From Edwardsiella piscicida (lineage in GTDB: Bacteria; Pseudomonadota; Gammaproteobacteria; Enterobacterales; Enterobacteriaceae), in assembly GCF_001896205.1 (NCBI RefSeq), contig NZ_MPNU01000001.1, positions 3,307,992 through 3,371,991 on the forward strand: DNA of 64,000 nt. Direction: 5' to 3'. The position numbers and the translations under genes were made by a program. The notes beneath the pieces were generated by a model. It worked only from the letters and a program-made list of their open reading frames with translations, was not told the DNA's origin and did no database searches. Positions 47,066 through 54,700 of this stretch are shown here, piece by piece. Numbering within the stretch: position 1 is the first letter of the stretch; each line of letters starts with the position of its first letter.

Positions 47066-48322
47066 ATGTTAGTTATTGCCGGTATTGTGATCCTGATCCT
47101 GACGGTGATCCTGCTGATCAAACGCCAGGATACCCGCACCGTGCTGCTGTTCTCCGGCCTGCTGATGTGCCTGCTGGCCGCCGACCCGATGGCGGCGATG
47201 AACAGCTTTGCCCAGAAGATGGTCTCCGAGGGGCTGATCCAGGCGATTCTGTCGGCCATCGGCTTCGCCACCGTGATGAAGTTTACCGGCTGTGACCGCC
47301 ACCTGGTACGCCTGCTGAGCGTACCGCTGCGGCGCGTCGGCCTGCTGCTGATCCCCGGCACCATTCTGCTGACCACCTTCGTCCAGCTGGCGCTGCCCAG
47401 CGCCGCCGGGGCCGCCGCCGCCGCCGGTATCACCATGATTCCGCTGCAGCTGGCGGCGGGTATCCACCCGGTAATGGCCGGCGCTGCGGTGCTGGCGGGC
47501 ACCTTCGGCGCCAGCCTGCTCAATCCGGGCAGTCCGCACATGGCCCTGGTGGCCAAAATCGTCGGCGGCGACGTGATGACCATCATCGGTTCACGCGCCA
47601 TGACCGTGGTGTGGCTGGGGCTGCTGATCATGGTCGGCATGACGCTGACCGCCCTGCTGCGCCGTGAGCATCGCGGCTATCATTCAACGCTGGAAAGCGA
47701 GATGCAGGCCGACCACCAGCCGATCAACCTGCTGGCCGCGCTGATGCCGCTGCTGCCGGTCACCCTGCTGATGCTCGGCGCCTTCGGCGGCGTCAGTTGG
47801 CTGAAGATGGGGGTGCCGCAGGCGGTCATGTGGGGGATCCTCGCCACCCTGCTGGTCACTCGGACCCACCCGGGCAAAGCGATTCCGGCCTTCTTCGACG
47901 GCATGGGCAAAGCCTACAGCGACGTGTTCGGCATTATCATCTGCGCCGGGGTCTTCGTGGCCGGTCTGAGCGCCATAGGGCTTATCGATGCCGCCAAAAC
48001 GCTGCTGATCGACTACCCGCAGGCCGCCCGCTTCGGCGGCACCGTCGGCCCATTCCTGATGGCCATCGTGATAGGCTCCGGCGACGCAGCGGCCTACGCC
48101 TTCAACGAGGCCATAACCCCCCACGCCGCTGCCTTTGGCATGGATGGCACCAGCCTGGGGACCGCCGCCGCCTTCGCCAGCTACCTGGGGCGCACCGCCT
48201 CGCCGCTCTCCGCCGCCGCCATCGTGGTCGCCGGCATGGTCGGCGTCTCGCCGCTCGATCTGGTCAAGCGCACCGCGCCGGTGATGCTGGTGGGACTGCT
48301 GCTGCTGATCGTCCTGATCTGA
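47066..48322 (+). CDS. DcuC-family carrier
   Basis: The 418-residue protein has about twelve hydrophobic segments and resembles the anaerobic C4-dicarboxylate carrier family DcuC. LLIPGTILLTTFVQLALPSAAG and TFGASLLNPGSPHMALVAKI are family-like blocks. GGGAG precedes the ATG, which lies 3 bp after the deaminase gene, so the two are co-transcribed. Known members move C4-dicarboxylates. Pairing with a deaminase raises the possibility of another anionic or nucleoside-derived substrate; this is inference. Confidence 0.8.
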   Translation: MLVIAGIVILILTVILLIKRQDTRTVLLFSGLLMCLLAADPMAAMNSFAQKMVSEGLIQAILSAIGFATVMKFTGCDRHLVRLLSVPLRRVGLLLIPGTILLTTFVQLALPSAAGAAAAAGITMIPLQLAAGIHPVMAGAAVLAGTFGASLLNPGSPHMALVAKIVGGDVMTIIGSRAMTVVWLGLLIMVGMTLTALLRREHRGYHSTLESEMQADHQPINLLAALMPLLPVTLLMLGAFGGVSWLKMGVPQAVMWGILATLLVTRTHPGKAIPAFFDGMGKAYSDVFGIIICAGVFVAGLSAIGLIDAAKTLLIDYPQAARFGGTVGPFLMAIVIGSGDAAAYAFNEAITPHAAAFGMDGTSLGTAAAFASYLGRTASPLSAAAIVVAGMVGVSPLDLVKRTAPVMLVGLLLLIVLI

Positions 48323-48372
48323 GTCCGTCCGCGGCGCATCCAAACGAGATCGTCGTCACATATCCCGCCACA

Positions 48373-48410
48373 ACACACCCGCCCGGGACATTTGTCCCGG
48401 GCGGGTGTGT
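48373..48410. repeat. 18-bp perfect inverted repeat before the Crp/Fnr gene
   Basis: ACACACCCGCCCGGGACA and TGTCCCGGGCGGGTGTGT are perfect complements separated by TT. It lies 50 bp after the carrier gene and 88 bp before the regulator start. No T-run follows. It could terminate the deaminase-carrier transcript or serve as an operator. Confidence 0.6.
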
Positions 48411-48497
48411 AATATCAGAGCCCGTCGGCAGTTTTTACGCCCCCGTCGCTGCCGCACCGGACGCCCGTCCTGTCCCGTAACCGAAGGAATATCTATA

Positions 48498-49199
48498 GTG
48501 TTCAAAGCTAACTGCGGCATGCACAGCGAAGCGTGGCAGGCCATCATTGCGCAGGTCACCGCCAACGCCGCCCTCTACGATTGGGTAAAACACTGTCCGC
48601 TGAGCGTCATGCGCCGCTGGTCCGCGCGCACCGTCGCGCAGAACGAACTGATCTGCCGGCAGGGCGATATCTGCCAGCATTTCCGACTGATACTACGGGG
48701 AGAGGCCGACATCTTTTTTGAAGCTGACGACGGACGCCGTTATCAGCAGGCTCGCTACCACCAGGGAGACATCTTGGGGGAGCTGGAAATATTTGAACAG
48801 CGCCCCTATATTTGCTCGGTCGAAGCCACCCGCGAGACGCGTCTACTGGAGCTCACCCGCGATGACTTCCACCGTTGGCTGGCGCTGGATAACCATTTTA
48901 ATCAACGCATACTGCGTACCTGCAGCCAGCAGTATTATCACCTGTCCGCCAAGGCCGGTGCCGACAGCCTGTATACCCTGCAACAGCGGGTATCGCTGGC
49001 GCTGTGGCAACGCTTTGCGCAGCAGGAGAGCACGCGCGTCGCGCTGGATAAACAGCAGCTTAGTCACGAGTTCGCCGCCGCCGTGCGCAGCATTAACCGA
49101 ATCCTATTCACCCTGAAGGAGCAGCAGATTATCGCGGTTGATGGGGAGCATATTACCCTGCTTGATCCCGATAGCCTGCAGCGTGAAGCCGGTCTGTAA
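48498..49199 (+). CDS. Crp/Fnr-family transcriptional regulator
   Basis: The 233-residue regulator has an N-terminal cyclic-nucleotide-binding-type barrel (ICRQGDICQHFRLILRGEADIFFE, then YHQGDILGELEIFEQRPY) and a C-terminal Crp-type helix-turn-helix (LSHEFAAAVRSINRILFTLKEQQII). Four cysteines (6, 33, 53, 59) are present, but not in the Fnr iron-sulfur spacing. GTG at 48498 follows AAGGA by about 9 nt; an in-frame ATG at 48519 is an alternative. It precedes the phosphorylase and pnuC genes and probably controls this module. E. coli YeiL sits in a comparable nucleoside context, but the sequences are not close. Confidence 0.85.
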   Translation: MFKANCGMHSEAWQAIIAQVTANAALYDWVKHCPLSVMRRWSARTVAQNELICRQGDICQHFRLILRGEADIFFEADDGRRYQQARYHQGDILGELEIFEQRPYICSVEATRETRLLELTRDDFHRWLALDNHFNQRILRTCSQQYYHLSAKAGADSLYTLQQRVSLALWQRFAQQESTRVALDKQQLSHEFAAAVRSINRILFTLKEQQIIAVDGEHITLLDPDSLQREAGL

Positions 49200-49220
49200 T
49201 ACAGACGTATGAGGAGCCCG

Positions 49221-49967
49221 ATGGAACTACAACCGCACATCCGCCTGAGCCGCGCGATGACCCAGGCACGCTATGCGCTGCTGCCCGGCGATCCACAGCG
49301 CGTTGAGCACGTCGCCCGCTTTCTGGCGAAGGTCGAGCCGCTGGGGCAAAACCGTGAATTCCGCGCGCTGCGCGGCGAGTTCCACGGCATCGAAATCCTG
49401 GCCGTCTCCACCGGCATCGGCGGCGCATCGACCGCCATCGCCGTGGAGGAGCTGCGTCGCATCGGCGTCACCACCCTGATCCGTATCGGCAGCTGCGGCG
49501 CCCTGCAGGATCACATGGCGATGGGCGATCTGGTGATCGCCAGCGGCGCGGTGCGCGATGAGGGGACCAGCCGCGCCTATGCGCCCGCCGGCTACCCGGC
49601 CTGCGCCGACAGCGGTCTGGTGCACCTGCTGCGCGCCGAGGCCGAGCGCCTGGCGTTCCCGGCGCACTGCGGCTATGTGCGCAGCCACGACAGCTTTTAT
49701 ACCGACCGAGAGGCCGAGCTGGACGCCGCGTGGTCGGCGCGCGGTATTCTGGCCGCCGATATGGAAACCGCGCCGCTGATGGTGGTCGGCGCGCTGCGCG
49801 GCCTGCGCACCGCCTCGGTGCTCAACGTGGTGGTCACCCACAACGGGGGGCTGGAGCAGGGCATCAACGACTACCAACAGCAGGAAGCGCACAGCCAGCG
49901 CGGCGAAGCCCGCGAGATCGAGCTGGCCCTCAACGCCATCCGACAGGATTATAACAAGGGGAACTGA
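49221..49967 (+). CDS. Nucleoside phosphorylase, uridine phosphorylase fold, unusual base site
   Basis: The 248-residue protein belongs to the NP-I family. The phosphate loop LLPGDPQRVEHVARFL, VSTGIGGASTAIAVEEL, RIGSCGALQ and the ribose-binding ADMETAPL stretch are clear. In uridine phosphorylase the FYPGQER segment supplies Gln166 and Arg168 for uracil; here it reads FYTDREA, so both are lost. The SDH Asp of purine nucleoside phosphorylase is not evident either. The base specificity is therefore open. ATG at 49221 follows AGGAG. pnuC starts 2 bp after its stop. Confidence 0.85.
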   Translation: MELQPHIRLSRAMTQARYALLPGDPQRVEHVARFLAKVEPLGQNREFRALRGEFHGIEILAVSTGIGGASTAIAVEELRRIGVTTLIRIGSCGALQDHMAMGDLVIASGAVRDEGTSRAYAPAGYPACADSGLVHLLRAEAERLAFPAHCGYVRSHDSFYTDREAELDAAWSARGILAADMETAPLMVVGALRGLRTASVLNVVVTHNGGLEQGINDYQQQEAHSQRGEAREIELALNAIRQDYNKGN

Positions 49968-49969
49968 TC

Positions 49970-50698
49970 ATGGATTTTTTCAGCATTAACAACGTAATGG
50001 CAAACATTCCCCTCGGCGAAGGCGGATATGCCCTGTCATGGATCGAGGCCATCGGCACGCTGTTTGGCCTGCTGTGTATCTGGTTTGCCAGCAAAGAGAA
50101 GATCATCAACTACCTGTTTGGACTGATCAACGTCACCCTGTTTGCCGCCATCTTTTTCCAGATCCAGCTGTACGCCAGCCTGCTGCTGCAGGTGTTCTTC
50201 TTCGCCGCCAACCTGTACGGCTGGTACGCCTGGAGTCGGCAGAACGGCGATAACGAGGCGGCCCTCAAGGTACGCTGGCTGTCGCGCGGCAAGGCGCTGA
50301 CCCTGATCCTGGTCTGCCTGGTCGCCATTGCCCTGATGACCCGCTTTATCGATCCGGTGTTCGCCGTCCTCACCCGCGTCGCCATCGATCTGCTGCAGGG
50401 CATGGGCGTCGCCGTCGTGATGCCGGATCTGCAGCCGGATGCCTTCCCGCTGTGGGACTCCACCATGCTGGTGCTCTCCATCGCCGCGATGGTGCTGATG
50501 ACCCGCAAATACGTTGAGAACTGGCTGCTGTGGGTGGTGATCGACATCATCAGCGTGGTGATCTACGCCATCCAGGGGGTCTACGCCATGTCGCTGGAGT
50601 ATATCCTGCTGACCGCGATCGCCGTCATGGGCTCCGTGACCTGGATCAACAGCGCGCGCCGCCACGGCTCCCGCCCGCTGGCGCCGGCCACCGTATAA
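49970..50698 (+). CDS. pnuC: Nicotinamide riboside transporter PnuC
   Basis: The 242-residue membrane protein matches PnuC, which facilitates entry of nicotinamide riboside. Seven hydrophobic segments, the WIEAIGTLFGLLCIWFASKEK N-terminal block and LYGWYAW (about residues 82-88) are typical. It is tightly linked to the nucleoside phosphorylase (2-bp gap), so the phosphorylase may act on the imported nucleoside. No nadR is visible in the window. Confidence 0.9.
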   Translation: MDFFSINNVMANIPLGEGGYALSWIEAIGTLFGLLCIWFASKEKIINYLFGLINVTLFAAIFFQIQLYASLLLQVFFFAANLYGWYAWSRQNGDNEAALKVRWLSRGKALTLILVCLVAIALMTRFIDPVFAVLTRVAIDLLQGMGVAVVMPDLQPDAFPLWDSTMLVLSIAAMVLMTRKYVENWLLWVVIDIISVVIYAIQGVYAMSLEYILLTAIAVMGSVTWINSARRHGSRPLAPATV

Positions 50699-50709
50699 TC
50701 GCCCTGTCC

Positions 50710-50760
50710 GCGTCCCGCCTGCCGGGACGCTATTCTACCGCGCGCCGCCCCGGCGCGCGG
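50710..50760. terminator. Two GC-rich hairpins between pnuC and the GNAT gene
   Basis: GCGTCCCG...CGGGACGC (50710-50730) and CCGCGCGCC...GGCGCGCGG (50738-50760) are adjacent perfect stems between convergent genes. Neither has a strong T-run. Confidence 0.5.
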
Positions 50761-50766
50761 CTTATC

Positions 50767-51204
50767 TCACAGCGGTAGACGGTAGGTCACCTGCCGCGCC
50801 TGCTCGGTCAGCCCCAGCGCAGTCAGCATACGCTGCTGCGCCCTATCCTCCAGCGCCACCGCCGTCACCATCTCCGCGCATCCGCGCTGCCGTCCCCAGG
50901 CCGCCGCCGCCGCCATCAGCGCCGTCGCCACCCCGCGCCGGCGCCGGTCGGGCGACACGAACAGGCAGCACAGCCGCAGCCGGGCAGGCGCACCGCGCGA
51001 TAACGTCTCCGGCTGCAGCGCAATCTCCACAAACCCCTGCGCCTCGCCTTCGGCGTCCAACGCCAGCAGGGCGGCGTAAGGGGCGGCATCCAGCAGCGCG
51101 CAGCCCTCAAGCCAGTGGCGGCTCAGCGGCGTCTGCGGCGCCAGCTGGGCGCGCAGCGCGACCCAGCGGCGCATCATGGTTTCATCCAACGGTACTATCG
51201 TCAT
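50767..51204 (-). CDS. GNAT acetyltransferase resembling AAC(6')
   Basis: The 145-residue protein carries the GNAT acetyl-CoA motif in SPDRRRRGVATALMAAAAAWG (about residues 84-104). Its overall pattern (W-x-x-LR-x-x-L near the start, GFVEIAL in the middle, a final LGL...Y-L) parallels chromosomal aminoglycoside 6'-N-acetyltransferases. The LEG-x-Y-V block typical of AAC(6') is replaced by LCCLFV, so aminoglycoside activity is uncertain. It stands alone between pnuC and nupG. Confidence 0.75.
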   Translation of the reverse strand: MTIVPLDETMMRRWVALRAQLAPQTPLSRHWLEGCALLDAAPYAALLALDAEGEAQGFVEIALQPETLSRGAPARLRLCCLFVSPDRRRRGVATALMAAAAAWGRQRGCAEMVTAVALEDRAQQRMLTALGLTEQARQVTYRLPL

Positions 51205-51323
51205 GCGGCCCCCTGCGTGGGTAAGATTCGACAGTGGAAAAGGCTAGCCTAACGGCCGGGATCGCGACAGACAACGGATGCGCCAAGGCCAACGGAGGCG
51301 CGCGCGGAGGGCATTCCCATGGC

Positions 51324-51358
51324 AAAAAAAACGGGCCGCACTCTGCGGTGCGACCCGG
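51324..51358 (-). terminator. Intrinsic terminator of nupG
   Basis: On the minus strand CGGGTCGCAC and GTGCGGCCCG pair (one mismatch) and are followed by eight T residues, 15 nt after the nupG stop. Confidence 0.85.
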
Positions 51359-51372
51359 TATATCTGCGAGGA

Positions 51373-52635
51373 TCAGGCCCCCTGGCGAACGGCGGCGCTC
51401 TGCTCCTGCGGTCGGACATAGCGATAGCGGAACAGGAACAGGAAGATGACGGCCAGCAGCAGCGAGTAGCCGGCGAAGATCAGCCATACGGTCGGCCAGT
51501 CGGTCACGCCGCCCTGGGTGTAATACTCCACCACCTTACCGCTGACGATACCGCCCAGAATACAGCCAAATCCGTTGGTCATCATCAGGAACATGCCCTG
51601 TGCGCTGGCGCGGATGGACGGTTTGACCTCCTGATCGACAAAGACCGAGCCGGAGATGTTAAAGAAGTCAAAGGCGCAGCCGTACACGATCATCGACAGC
51701 ACCAGCAGCACGGTGCCGAACGGCGACGGATCGCCGTAGGCAAACAGGCCGAAGCGCAGCATCCAAGCCACCATGCTCATCAGCATCACGTTCTTGATAC
51801 CGTAACGCCCGAGGAAGAACGGGATGGTCAGAATGAACGCGGTCTCAGAGATCTGCGATACCGACAGCAGCACCGAGGCGTGCTCGACGATAAAGCTGCC
51901 GCTGAACAGCGGGTTCTGATCGAAGCTGTGCAGGAACGGGTTACCGAACATGTTGGTAATCTGCAGCTCGGCGCCCAGCAGCATGGAGAAAATAAAGAAG
52001 ATCGCCATACGGGGGGTCTTGAACAGGCTAAAGGCATTCAGCCCCAGCATCTCCGCCCAGCCCTGCTTCTCTTGGTGCTTCGCCACCGGAATATGGGGCA
52101 GCGTCATGGCGAACAGGCCCAGCAGCAGCGAGGCCACAGCGCCGATATACAGCTGCATGTAGCTCAGCTCAAAGCCGGAGAAGCTGACCGCCCACATGGC
52201 CAGAATAAACCCAATGGTGCCCCAGATACGGATCGGCGGAAAATCTCTGACGATATCCATGCCCGCATTCTGCAGCCGATAATAGGAGATGGTATTCACC
52301 AGCCCCAGGGTCGGCATATAGGCTAGCGAGTTCAGCAGGATAACCACGAACATGGCGCTTGGCGTCGTCACCTGGGCCGCCAGGAACAGGGTCAGCGCCC
52401 CCACCAGATGACAGGCGGCATAGACCCACTTGGCGCTGATCCATTTATCCGCCACGATCCCCAACAGGGTCGGCATAAACAGCGCCGCAATCCCCAGCGA
52501 GCTGTAGACCGCCCCGATGGCCGCGCCGTCAAACTTCAGGGTAACAAACATGTAGGAGCCGAGCGTCGTCAGCCAGCTCCCCCACAGGTAGAACTGCAGA
52601 AACGACAGTATCTTCAGCTGCAGCTTGAGATTCAT
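51373..52635 (-). CDS. nupG: Nucleoside:proton symporter NupG
   Basis: The 420-residue permease is nearly identical to E. coli NupG in LKILSFLQFYLWGSWLTTLG (residues 6-25), LGIVADKWISAKWVYA and FNISGSVFVDQEV. Twelve membrane segments are predicted. It imports purine and pyrimidine nucleosides. MNLKLQ was chosen as the start by match to E. coli. It lies beside the nucleoside module but has its own terminator. Confidence 0.96.
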   Translation of the reverse strand: MNLKLQLKILSFLQFYLWGSWLTTLGSYMFVTLKFDGAAIGAVYSSLGIAALFMPTLLGIVADKWISAKWVYAACHLVGALTLFLAAQVTTPSAMFVVILLNSLAYMPTLGLVNTISYYRLQNAGMDIVRDFPPIRIWGTIGFILAMWAVSFSGFELSYMQLYIGAVASLLLGLFAMTLPHIPVAKHQEKQGWAEMLGLNAFSLFKTPRMAIFFIFSMLLGAELQITNMFGNPFLHSFDQNPLFSGSFIVEHASVLLSVSQISETAFILTIPFFLGRYGIKNVMLMSMVAWMLRFGLFAYGDPSPFGTVLLVLSMIVYGCAFDFFNISGSVFVDQEVKPSIRASAQGMFLMMTNGFGCILGGIVSGKVVEYYTQGGVTDWPTVWLIFAGYSLLLAVIFLFLFRYRYVRPQEQSAAVRQGA

Positions 52636-52855
52636 GTTATTTTCCTCACACATAGGAGCCGGGATAAGATGGGATAAAAACATTTTTAATTTATTATGAT
52701 TTAATCCTATCACCACGCTGGGGAAATATTTTGCTACCGCGCTCAAAAAATGAAAAAGCATATTAATTGCGGCATGAATTAGTGATGGAGATAACATTTA
52801 TGCCGCAAAGCAAGGAGCGCCGACGCCGGACGAGAGGGGGCGCCAAACCGGGATC

Positions 52856-53578
52856 TCAGCCCCACGCCGCCCCGCCGTCCAGGTGCAGAACCTCGCCGTT
52901 AAGATCGGGATTCGCCATGGCAAACAGCGCGCTGCGCGCGTAGCTCTCCGGCTGCCCCAGCCGCCGCAGCGGCAGTCTCGCGGCGATCGACCGCAGCGCC
53001 TCGGGGTCGCCGCCCGTCGCCTGCGCCAGCAGCGGCGTATCCATCGGACCGGGGCTAATCACATTAATCCGGCGCGGCGCCAGCTCACCGACCAGACTAT
53101 GGGCCAGCGTCTCAACCGCGCTCGCGGCGGCGGCGGCGATGGACTTACCCGGCGACGGCCGCCGCGTGATCATCCCCGAGGTCAGCACCAGCGATCCCTC
53201 GGCGGCCATCTTCGGCACCGCCGCGCGCAGGGCATACACCGCGCCCCAAAACCGGCTCGCCATATTGACCCGCAGCGCCGCCATATCGCCGTGCAGCAGC
53301 GGCGCCGGCGCGATCTGTGCCGCGGTGATAGCGACATGATCGATCCCGTCAAGCGGGGCAAAGAAGGCGTTGACCGACGCCTCGCTGGCCACATCGATCG
53401 TCTCACCGCGGGCCCCTCTCCCTAGCGTGGCCAGCGCGGCCATCAGCCGCGCGGGCGAACGCCCGCCGAGATACACATGCGCCCCGGCCTCCAGCGCCAT
53501 GCGGGCCGTCGCCAGCCCCAGTCCCGACGTACCGCCGATAATAACGATCTGTTTCCCGCGCAGGGTGTGAAAAGGCAT
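52856..53578 (-). CDS. Atypical short-chain dehydrogenase/reductase
   Basis: The 240-residue Rossmann-fold protein has the NAD(P)-binding GGTSGLGLATA motif (about residues 14-24) and the SPGPMDTPL block after strand six. The catalytic YxxxK is missing: the expected stretch reads SIAAAAASAVETL. This places it among the Tyr-less SDRs known from other bacteria; its activity is unknown. MPFHTL was taken as the start; an in-frame ATG at 53596 is possible. It is divergent from a LysR gene, which probably controls it. Confidence 0.82.
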   Translation of the reverse strand: MPFHTLRGKQIVIIGGTSGLGLATARMALEAGAHVYLGGRSPARLMAALATLGRGARGETIDVASEASVNAFFAPLDGIDHVAITAAQIAPAPLLHGDMAALRVNMASRFWGAVYALRAAVPKMAAEGSLVLTSGMITRRPSPGKSIAAAAASAVETLAHSLVGELAPRRINVISPGPMDTPLLAQATGGDPEALRSIAARLPLRRLGQPESYARSALFAMANPDLNGEVLHLDGGAAWG

Positions 53579-53692
53579 CGCGTGATATTTCCCCATGGTG
53601 TGCCGCCCGGCGCCAACGCGGCGCAGGCGTAGTGAATATGCTGTAGGGTAAACGCGATACTGTTTATTATTTAGCGCAAAGATATCCCCGAT

Positions 53693-53713
53693 TTGGGGAG
53701 TTAAATTCCCCAA
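53693..53713. promoter_or_regulatory. LysR-type operator between the SDR and LysR genes
   Basis: TTGGGGA and TCCCCAA flank a short AT-rich spacer in the divergent promoter region, 28 bp before the LysR start. An additional ATCCCC lies just upstream. The layout suits autoregulation with control of the SDR. Confidence 0.5.
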
Positions 53714-53741
53714 TGTCGTCACCGGCGGGAGTGCGAAAACG

Positions 53742-54677
53742 ATGATGTCAGACGAACAGCTTAATGGTATTCAGGCCTTTATCGCCGTAGCCCAGAGCGG
53801 GAGCTTTACCCTGGCCGGTGAACGCCTGTGCCGCTCACGCTCGGCCATCGGCAAGGCCGTGGCAAAGCTGGAGAGCCGCCTCGGCGTGCGCCTGCTGCAG
53901 CGAACCACCCGCCGCGTGGCGCTGACCGACGAAGGCGCCGCCTTCCTGCAGCACAGCCTGCGGGCCTTTAACGCCCTGGAGCAGGCAGTGGATGTGGCCC
54001 ATGCGCAGCGCGGCGAGGTTCAGGGGACGATCCGCCTCTCCGTCCCCGTCGCCTTTGGTCGCTGCTGGATCCTGCCCGTTATTCAGCGCCTGGTGCAGCG
54101 CTACCCGGCGCTGCGCCCGGAGGTCAGCTTCGCCAATCAGCCCATCGCTCTCGACGACGAACGGGTAGATATCGCGGTCAGAATCGGCCCGCCGCCCAAT
54201 GCCCCGACGCTGATCGCCCGTCAGATTGGCGTTCAGCACGCCTGCCTCTGCGCAGCTCCGGCCCTGCTGGCGCGCTGTCCCGACATCGACGCGCCCGAGG
54301 CGCTGGCGCACACGCCGTGCCTGGTCAGCCAGCCCTATCAGCGCTGGCCGCTGCGCGATCGGGACGGGGAGACCCGGCACTACGCCGTGCGACAGGCGAT
54401 GGTATTGGATGACGTCATGGCGCTGCGCGACGCCGCGCTGGCCGGGCTGGGGGTCGCCCGGTTGCCCGACTGGCTGGCCGCGCCGCTGATCCGGCGCGGC
54501 GCGTTGATCGCGCTGCTGACGTCGGCGGCCCCCGCCGGACGACCGATCCATCTTCTCTGGCCGAGCGATAAATACGCGCCCCGACGCCGACGGGTGACGA
54601 TCGATGCGCTAACGGCGCACTTCTCGCCGACGCCGCCCTGGCTGCGCGACCCGCCGGACGACCGCGGCGATGCATAG
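53742..54677 (+). CDS. LysR-family regulator, divergent from the SDR
   Basis: The 311-residue protein has the LysR helix-turn-helix (GIQAFIAVAQSGSFTLAGERL and SRSAIGKAVAKLESRLGVRLLQRTTRRV, about residues 9-58) and an effector domain starting near residue 90 (GTIRLSVPVAFGRCWILP). Two tandem ATG codons leave the exact start open by one codon. Divergence from the SDR and a shared palindrome suggest it regulates that gene. Confidence 0.87.
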   Translation: MMSDEQLNGIQAFIAVAQSGSFTLAGERLCRSRSAIGKAVAKLESRLGVRLLQRTTRRVALTDEGAAFLQHSLRAFNALEQAVDVAHAQRGEVQGTIRLSVPVAFGRCWILPVIQRLVQRYPALRPEVSFANQPIALDDERVDIAVRIGPPPNAPTLIARQIGVQHACLCAAPALLARCPDIDAPEALAHTPCLVSQPYQRWPLRDRDGETRHYAVRQAMVLDDVMALRDAALAGLGVARLPDWLAAPLIRRGALIALLTSAAPAGRPIHLLWPSDKYAPRRRRVTIDALTAHFSPTPPWLRDPPDDRGDA

Positions 54678-54700
54678 ACGCCAACGCCGCGCAAAACCGC

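Noticed and set aside
48498-49199. Assignment of the Crp/Fnr regulator as YeiL or Fnr
   Set aside because: The Fnr cysteine spacing is absent and similarity to YeiL is limited to general family features.
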